Positions 6,010-10,030 of a stretch of 10,030 nt of DNA are shown here, in pieces. The DNA lies in contig CAZVLM010000022.1 of assembly GCA_964628065.1 (NCBI GenBank), positions 1-10,030 of the forward strand. Direction: 5' to 3'. A model generated the notes under the pieces. It did no database searches. It was not told the origin of the DNA and worked only from the letters and a program-made list of their open reading frames with translations. Position numbers and translations under genes: made by a program. The stretch is from CAIXMG01 sp964628065 (lineage in GTDB: Bacteria; Patescibacteriota; Minisyncoccia; Phycocordibacterales; UBA1006). Within the stretch, counting starts at the first letter, position 1; the number at the start of each line of letters is the position of its first letter.

Positions 6010-6074
6010 TTTGTCTTTTGTTTAAAGTATAAAACAAAAAGAACAACCCTCGGCAGCGGGGGTTGTTCTTTTTT
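5976..6074 (+). promoter_or_regulatory. Ribosome-mediated transcription attenuator controlling thrS
   Basis: Three mutually exclusive structures can be drawn. 1:2, Thr codons 5976-5987 pair with 6001-6011 (11 bp, one bulged A). 2:3 antiterminator, 5995-6001 CCCGCTG with 6054-6060 CAGCGGG, then GGG 6004-6006 with CCC 6047-6049, and 6011-6023 with 6032-6046 (two bulges). 3:4 terminator, 6036-6051 with 6058-6073. Expected behaviour, inferred: a ribosome stalled at Thr codons blocks segment 1 and frees segment 2 for the antiterminator, so thrS is transcribed when charged tRNA-Thr is scarce. With a fast ribosome or no ribosome, the terminator forms. Confidence 0.78.
6036..6074 (+). terminator. Attenuator terminator upstream of thrS
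   Basis: 16-bp stem (6036-6051/6058-6073, one G-T) with loop GGCAGC and six T at the end (6069-6074). It lies 27 nt after the leader stop and 53 nt before the thrS start, so a read-through decision here controls thrS. Confidence 0.92.
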
Positions 6075-6127
6075 ACGACAATGACATTATTACATTACTA
6101 ACTTATAATTAATTTGACAGAAACTAT

Positions 6128-7471
6128 ATGGAAAATAAATATCTAGTTATCAAAAAAGGCGGCGAGATCATAGATGCCAAGAAATACATGGAGGACTCCA
6201 AGGATTCCAGCGATTTTGGTGTGTTTGTAAAAAGAGAGGCGTTTGGCGACGATGTAAGAGTTGATGGACAAGAATCCGACTACCTTTCCTATGCTCAAAA
6301 ATTGGGCTTTAATTGGGAGCCAAACTCCGACATAGGCTTTGCTCAATACGATTATCGGGCGAACCTCATTATGCGTCTCGTAAAAGAATACGCGCGTAAG
6401 CTAATGCTCCAAATCGGTTTCCCAATTTACGAAGTCCAGGGTTCAAATGTTTTTGATCTTTCACACCCTGTTGTTGAGGCATATGCAAAATTGTATGGTG
6501 ATAGGTTATTCAACTTTGAATCGGGTAAGAAAAAAGTGGTAATGAGCTATGATGCGAGTTACCCGCAATTCAATCTTGCAGGAAAATATGCGATGAATCA
6601 TCGTCACATTCCTTTCGGGCATTTTTCTATTTCGGACTGCTACCGACACGAACAAAGCGGAGAATGCATGTTGTTGTATCGTCAGAGACGATTTTATATG
6701 CCAGACATACATCCCTACTTCAAAGATGTTGACCAGGCGTTTGAGTGGTATCCGAAAATTGAAGCACAGCTACTAAAATCTTCCCGAGATGTAAACGTGA
6801 ATTATCAGGTTGTTGTGGAAGTTTCCTCGGAGAAAAATTGGGAGATGTATCAGCAAAAGATTTTAGAAATTGCTAATCGTCTCGGACACGATGTCTTGGT
6901 TGCAATTTTGCAAGATGGCAAGGATAGATATTGGATTGTTAATGTTGATTACAAAATTGTTGACAAGCTCGGTCAGTCGAGAGAGATTTGTTGTATTCAA
7001 ATTGATGTTGAGAACGCAAAGAGGCTTGATATCGAGTTTATGGACGAAAATGGGAGCAAGGTTAACCCAGTAATTATTCACGCAGCTGTGCCGGGCGGAA
7101 TAGAGAGATATATCTATATGCTTCTTGACGATTTTAAAAAGCGATTTCCAATATGGTTATATCCGGCACAAATCAGGCTAATTCCAGTTAATGACAAGCT
7201 TGTTTTATTTTGTGAACAGCTGGTTGAAAAATATAAAGATCTTCCAGTCAGAATTGAAATTGACGATAGAAAAGAGGGTGTAAGTAAAAAAGTTAAAAAC
7301 GCCCATCAAGACCTGATACCTTTTGCTGTTGTCATTGGAGAAAAAGAAGAGAGTTCGCCAGAAGATATTGAGGAATTACGGAACGCAATCGACAAGGTTT
7401 TGGCAAACTCAAAAGATAAACCGTTTATTCCTATTGAGTATCCAAAACTAGTTAGTCTTCAACTGAAGTAG
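6128..7471 (+). CDS. thrS: Threonyl-tRNA synthetase, archaeal type, without editing domain
   Basis: Class II synthetase charging tRNA-Thr with threonine using ATP. The 447 residues hold a short N-terminal segment (1-50), the catalytic core, and an anticodon-binding domain (about 340-430, with WLYPAQIRLIPV and a DDR motif). Motif 2 is YRHEQSGE (172-179); motif 3 contains GGIERY with Arg327. FDLSHPVVEAYAK, RFYMPDIH and CIQIDVENAKR match archaeal ThrRS better than bacterial. The bacterial TGS and editing domains and the archaeal D-aminoacyl-deacylase-like N-domain are all absent, so Ser-tRNA-Thr correction must come from elsewhere or be missing. Of the usual zinc ligands, His195 and His318 are present, but the cysteine position (bacterial MNCPGH, archaeal AACFGQF) reads DASYPQF with Ser144. 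Expression is probably controlled by the Thr leader upstream. No clear terminator follows. Confidence 0.93.
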   Translation: MENKYLVIKKGGEIIDAKKYMEDSKDSSDFGVFVKREAFGDDVRVDGQESDYLSYAQKLGFNWEPNSDIGFAQYDYRANLIMRLVKEYARKLMLQIGFPIYEVQGSNVFDLSHPVVEAYAKLYGDRLFNFESGKKKVVMSYDASYPQFNLAGKYAMNHRHIPFGHFSISDCYRHEQSGECMLLYRQRRFYMPDIHPYFKDVDQAFEWYPKIEAQLLKSSRDVNVNYQVVVEVSSEKNWEMYQQKILEIANRLGHDVLVAILQDGKDRYWIVNVDYKIVDKLGQSREICCIQIDVENAKRLDIEFMDENGSKVNPVIIHAAVPGGIERYIYMLLDDFKKRFPIWLYPAQIRLIPVNDKLVLFCEQLVEKYKDLPVRIEIDDRKEGVSKKVKNAHQDLIPFAVVIGEKEESSPEDIEELRNAIDKVLANSKDKPFIPIEYPKLVSLQLK

Positions 7472-7521
7472 CTGCGAAGGAATTCATTAAATTGGGCATC
7501 CATGGTAACACAGGACTTTCA

Positions 7522-7557
7522 ACCAATTCAGTTCTAATGTCCTTTACTACGCTGCAC
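7522..7557 (+). repeat. 36-nt direct repeat, copy A
   Basis: Shares 34 of 36 bases with 8493-8528 (it ends TCCTTTACTACGCTGCAC in both) and starts 50 nt after the thrS stop. The two copies bracket the 206-residue orphan gene at a distance of 971 bp. The rest of 7472-7652 holds only a weak ACTAAAA/TTTTAGT inverted repeat (7570-7576/7598-7604) and no convincing terminator or promoter. Confidence 0.85.
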
Positions 7558-7652
7558 AAATAGATTTTTACTAAAACACACTTCATTTTGAGGGGTATTT
7601 TAGTTCGAACCAAGGACTTGCAAAGATAAGAGAGAGAGTAGAATTTGGGTAT

Positions 7653-8273
7653 ATGAAACTAAATTCATTCATTGGACCAGATAATAAGGGGATACATAAA
7701 ATTATTAACAAAAATGAAGAAATTTCTCAAAAAAGAAACGACTTACTTGAAAGTATTCAGGATCCTGACGGACTAGACGATTGGAAAGAGTTTTACAGAT
7801 CTCCTGAAGCAGTCCAACAGATAAGAAACTTATTAGAAAATGATGGCGATATTATTGCAGGAATTGAAAGAACCTTAGCAGGGGTTACGCTGGAAAACCT
7901 GTCGCACCGCGACGGTTATATAAAAATAAAGAATGATAATCGTCGCGTACCTGGCGGAACAAGGTCGCACTTAAATAGCACAGCCTTGCGTGTAACTAAT
8001 GAGAAGATTCCAGGAGTGACTGTGTACGATATTGCAAAGATTATTGTAAAAGCGGCAAAAATAGAATCACCCAAAGAGGTTCTCTTGGGAAAGATAGAGA
8101 CCTTGTCCGAGGATGCGAAAAGAATGCTTTGCGAAGTAGTGAGAACTCAGTTTGAGGCGGATATTAGAAATGTTTCTCATCAGTTGAAGCAGGAAGATAG
8201 GCAACTTGATGATAAATTTAGAGAAATTAATAATGAATTTAAGGAGGCAGGAAGAAACTATTCTCAAGAATAG
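7653..8273 (+). CDS. Hypothetical soluble helical protein, flanked by direct repeats
   Basis: 206 residues, not recognised. It is strongly charged and mostly helical in appearance, with no signal peptide, membrane segment or metal-binding motif. The C-terminal part (about 165-206, EADIRNVSHQLKQEDRQLDD and on) has the heptad-like charged pattern of an amphipathic helix or coiled coil. A middle segment (HRDGYIKIKNDNRRVPGGTRSH) is polar, basic and Gly-containing. The ATG at 7653 lacks a Shine-Dalgarno; a weak TTGCAA/TAGAAT pair with a 15-bp spacer (7618-7644) lies just before it. A hairpin terminator follows at 8427. Being bracketed by two 36-nt repeats, it may belong to an acquired cassette, but no mobility gene is present. 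Confidence 0.72.
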   Translation: MKLNSFIGPDNKGIHKIINKNEEISQKRNDLLESIQDPDGLDDWKEFYRSPEAVQQIRNLLENDGDIIAGIERTLAGVTLENLSHRDGYIKIKNDNRRVPGGTRSHLNSTALRVTNEKIPGVTVYDIAKIIVKAAKIESPKEVLLGKIETLSEDAKRMLCEVVRTQFEADIRNVSHQLKQEDRQLDDKFREINNEFKEAGRNYSQE

Positions 8274-8426
8274 GTCTGGACAATGCATTATTGAAATGAT
8301 ATTCTTTCGCTAAGTAAAAAACGTTTCGTAGCTTGAGGCGTATTGCTGTATAAAGCTGAACGAAGTTCTTTAAATCCTTTTATCAAAGGAACAGAATGGA
8401 CTGAAACGTTTCTGTTACTACTAAGG

Positions 8427-8450
8427 CCCCTGTCGTGCAAACGACAGGGG
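8427..8450 (+). terminator. Probable intrinsic terminator downstream of the 7653 gene
   Basis: Perfect 9-bp GC-rich stem CCCCTGTCG/CGACAGGGG (8427-8435/8442-8450) with loop TGCAAA, followed by TTTGTATT. The T-tract is short, and it lies about 150 nt beyond the stop codon. Confidence 0.68.
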
Positions 8451-8492
8451 TTTGTATTGTAAGCAGGCTTGAAAGAAGAAATTGGAAATTTC

Positions 8493-8528
8493 ACCAACTC
8501 AGTTCTAATATCCTTTACTACGCTGCAC
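8493..8528 (+). repeat. 36-nt direct repeat, copy B
   Basis: Differs from copy A (7522-7557) at two positions only, T to C and G to A. Same orientation. The similarity does not obviously continue on either side. Confidence 0.85.
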
Positions 8529-8567
8529 TACTACGCTCACATGAACGAGCTTCGAAGTGCATATAAT

Positions 8568-8597
8568 AAAAAAGACCCAGAATTATGGGTCTTTTTT
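8568..8597. terminator. Bidirectional intrinsic terminator between converging units
   Basis: Perfect 12-bp stem (8568-8579/8586-8597): AAAAAAGACCCA pairs with TGGGTCTTTTTT around the loop GAATTA. It has a T-run on both strands. It closes the minus-strand gene at 8608 and any plus-strand transcript coming from the left. Confidence 0.9.
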
Positions 8598-8607
8598 ATT
8601 GCATTCT

Positions 8608-9096
8608 CTAGTACTGTTTACCAGTAACTTGTAAGAAAACTTTTGGATTCTTAAGGATTTGTGCAGCATTCTCGGGGGTTACGTGCTGTAACATTGGACA
8701 TGCTCCTGGAAATTTATAGTAAATAACAGCACCTCCTCCATCATTTTGGTCATAACCATAACAGTAACCATCAATCGTCTTCCACATAAGTCCTGCGGGT
8801 CCACTCGTTGGATCATTAATAGTCTGCGCTAACCCAACTGTAGGATTTTGTCCACTTGAATTAGCTTCAAGGGGCGACTTATTACAAGGAACCCATCGAG
8901 TAGTGGTTTCGTTTTCAGCGGTACTTATCGTAACCGGACATAAAGGCTTATTTGCATAATTCTTGATCGATTTAGTAGCCTGATATAGGGAAGCTGCTTG
9001 ATTGGTGCTTGCACTCTTGCCGATAAAATATCCAACGACTCCACCAATGATTAAAAATGCAACCACAACAAGGACGTTTTTTAATTTATTATTCAT
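8608..9096 (-). CDS. Exported, membrane-anchored small protein with four cysteines, unknown function
   Basis: 162 residues. The N-terminus NKLK is followed by one hydrophobic segment (about 8-25, VLVVVAFLIIGGVVGYF), giving a signal anchor with the rest outside. A cleavage site is not obvious, nor is a lipobox. The outer part has four cysteines (53, 71, 112, 133), suited to two disulfide bonds, and a Gly/Tyr-rich stretch GYCYGYDQNDGGGAVIYYKF. I do not recognise the family. It is transcribed from its own promoter at 9142-9170, divergently from the LamG protein gene, and ends at the bidirectional terminator. A role at the cell surface is inferred only from topology. Confidence 0.8.
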   Translation of the reverse strand: MNNKLKNVLVVVAFLIIGGVVGYFIGKSASTNQAASLYQATKSIKNYANKPLCPVTISTAENETTTRWVPCNKSPLEANSSGQNPTVGLAQTINDPTSGPAGLMWKTIDGYCYGYDQNDGGGAVIYYKFPGACPMLQHVTPENAAQILKNPKVFLQVTGKQY

Positions 9097-9141
9097 AACA
9101 ATAAATAGGTTTTTAAGACTTATTAACTTTATAATAAGTCC

Positions 9142-9170
9142 AGTATACTCTGTGACTTAGAGATGTGCAA
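9142..9170 (-). promoter_or_regulatory. Promoter of the minus-strand exported protein gene
   Basis: Read on the minus strand: -35 TTGCAC (9170-9165), 17-bp spacer, -10 TATACT (9147-9142). The predicted start near 9135 gives a leader of about 39 nt. Confidence 0.65.
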
Positions 9171-9223
9171 ACAATAGTCGGTTCAAGATTTAAGTATTCT
9201 TCGACATAAACAAGCCCCAATTA

Positions 9224-9232
9224 TGCTATAAT
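9224..9232 (+). promoter_or_regulatory. Upstream extended -10 promoter of the LamG protein gene
   Basis: TGC followed by a perfect TATAAT (9227-9232). There is no good -35 at proper spacing. The predicted start near 9239 would give a leader of nearly 60 nt. Probably a second, tandem promoter. Confidence 0.5.
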
Positions 9233-9249
9233 TTGTAATGATAAATAAG

Positions 9250-9278
9250 TTGTTAACGGCTTTGAAAAAGAGTATAAT
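9250..9278 (+). promoter_or_regulatory. Main promoter of the LamG protein gene
   Basis: -35 TTGTTA (9250-9255), 17-bp spacer, perfect -10 TATAAT (9273-9278). The predicted start near 9285 leaves about 12 nt before the ATG. Confidence 0.72.
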
Positions 9279-9296
9279 AGAGCCACTCAAATTTAT

Positions 9297-10030
9297 ATGC
9301 AAATTAAAAAACTACTCATATTAATAATGGCGATCGTGGGAATTTTCACGGTTACTCATACAGCGAACGCTGCCTACCGTGACACCATTATCGGCGAAAG
9401 CAACTTGCTCTATTACTGGCCTATGGATGCAACGTCGGGAAGCTCATTAACCGCAGCTGTCGGATCGACAGCTCTTAATGTTACTGGTGCAACGGTTGGT
9501 GCAACAGGGCGTATTGATGGAACAGCGGTTTCATTTGATGGGGTGAATGACTTTGCGGCAACTGCATCGACATTGAACCTTTCGGCGTATAACAAGGTGG
9601 TCGTAGAAGCTATCATGTATATTCCTAGCTATCCTAACCTTCTCTCAAAAAATGCTTGGGAGTTTGGCGTTAACGTTGGAAGTAATAACGGAGCCTTCTC
9701 GTACGCGGTTGATGGTGGAACCAATAACGGTACCGCTGCTGGAAACGTGGCACTGTTTGGAAACACCGGCTACAGTATTGCCCTCTATAATCGCTTCAGT
9801 GCAGCAAACTGGCATCATGTTGTTGCTGTATATGATAAGTCTCTTTCAACAAATGAAGTTAGTCTTTATATCGATGGAACTTTACAGACAGCAACTTCTC
9901 GCCCGTTTAACTTAAACAATACGAACTCATTCTCAAACTTAACATTGTACTTGATGAGTCGTGCCGGTACTGGTACATTTACTGCCGGAAGTATGCAGCA
10001 TTTGGCGATATACAGCGATCTGAGCGCTGC
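9297..10030 (+). CDS. Secreted LamG/concanavalin-like domain protein, 3' truncated by window edge
   Basis: 244 codons are visible and the frame is open to the right edge. A clear signal peptide (KK, hydrophobic core 6-19, cleavage after ANA at residue 25) directs it out of the cell. A LamG-type jelly-roll domain follows: YYWPMDATSGSS near 30-45, GTAVSFDGVNDF, then W172-H-H-VVAVYD and L190-Y-I-D-G, the typical strand-turn-strand signature of the Laminin_G_3/concanavalin group. Such domains bind carbohydrate or protein and in these bacteria often occur in large surface proteins; the missing C-terminus probably holds more domains or an anchor. Start chosen from the signal peptide and promoter spacing. 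The specific ligand cannot be told. Confidence 0.9.
   Translation, partial: MQIKKLLILIMAIVGIFTVTHTANAAYRDTIIGESNLLYYWPMDATSGSSLTAAVGSTALNVTGATVGATGRIDGTAVSFDGVNDFAATASTLNLSAYNKVVVEAIMYIPSYPNLLSKNAWEFGVNVGSNNGAFSYAVDGGTNNGTAAGNVALFGNTGYSIALYNRFSAANWHHVVAVYDKSLSTNEVSLYIDGTLQTATSRPFNLNNTNSFSNLTLYLMSRAGTGTFTAGSMQHLAIYSDLSA

Larger units (their letters stand above)
8274..8567. other. Intergenic stretch without a convincing gene
   Basis: Holds a terminator (8427-8450), the second 36-nt repeat (8493-8528) and two AAACGTTTC-type palindromes (8319-8327 and 8403-8412) about 85 bp apart. The minus strand has a 69-codon open frame (8288-8497), including a protein-like stretch SVPLIKGFKELRSALY, but its start overlaps the repeat and it has no promoter. 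A decayed coding fragment or dispersed repeat is possible. Downstream of copy B there is more repeat-like sequence (CTTCGAAG palindrome near 8551). Confidence 0.5.

Noticed and set aside
8562..8568. TATAAT-like box before the bidirectional terminator
   Set aside because: It sits in the A-rich flank of the terminator, with no -35 and no gene downstream on that strand.
9239..9325. 28-codon ORF (MINKLLTALKKS...) overlapping the LamG gene start
   Set aside because: It overlaps the signal-peptide codons in another frame and has no compositional or regulatory pattern; unlike the Thr leader, nothing links it to a switch.
1..10030. CRISPR array or anti-phage defence island
   Set aside because: There are no regularly spaced repeats, and none of the genes shows nuclease, reverse transcriptase or other defence signatures; the repeats present occur as pairs or single elements.

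Overview
The window looks like a chromosomal segment of a small-genome bacterium of the Patescibacteria/CPR type, probably of Parcubacteria kind. This is inferred from moderately low GC, weak or absent Shine-Dalgarno sites, an archaeal-type threonyl-tRNA synthetase, a tRNA without encoded CCA, many small orphan membrane or secreted proteins, and palindromic sequence inserted in frame in a housekeeping gene. No marker fixes the lineage.

Layout. 2-814: 3' part of a cysteine desulfurase that carries two palindromic insertions and keeps its catalytic residues. 869-1698: two unrelated small three-helix membrane proteins, each with its own promoter and terminator. 1844-4516: ClpB-type disaggregase with the ClpB coiled-coil middle domain plus an Ile-Gly-Phe loop where ClpC and ClpA bind ClpP. 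4566-5516: putative HEXXH zinc metallopeptidase, probably made from a nearly leaderless mRNA. 5582-5664: tRNA-Tyr(GTA), followed by a terminator and a hairpin-rich element whose edges copy the tRNA T-arm and 3' end.

5905-7471 is the most interesting block. A strong promoter starts at or next to the ATG of a 22-codon, threonine-rich leader peptide. Mutually exclusive RNA hairpins and a strong terminator follow, and then a threonyl-tRNA synthetase of archaeal type without an editing domain. This has all the parts of a classical ribosome-mediated attenuator sensing charged tRNA-Thr.

7472-8600: an unrecognised helical soluble protein lies between two 36-nt near-identical direct repeats, with non-coding or decayed sequence behind it. 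8608-9096 (minus strand): a membrane-anchored exported protein with four cysteines. 9297 to the end: a divergently transcribed secreted protein with a LamG/concanavalin-like domain, cut by the window edge.

Most genes seem to be single transcription units with a recognisable sigma-70-type promoter and an intrinsic terminator, and several predicted transcription starts fall within a few bases of the start codon.
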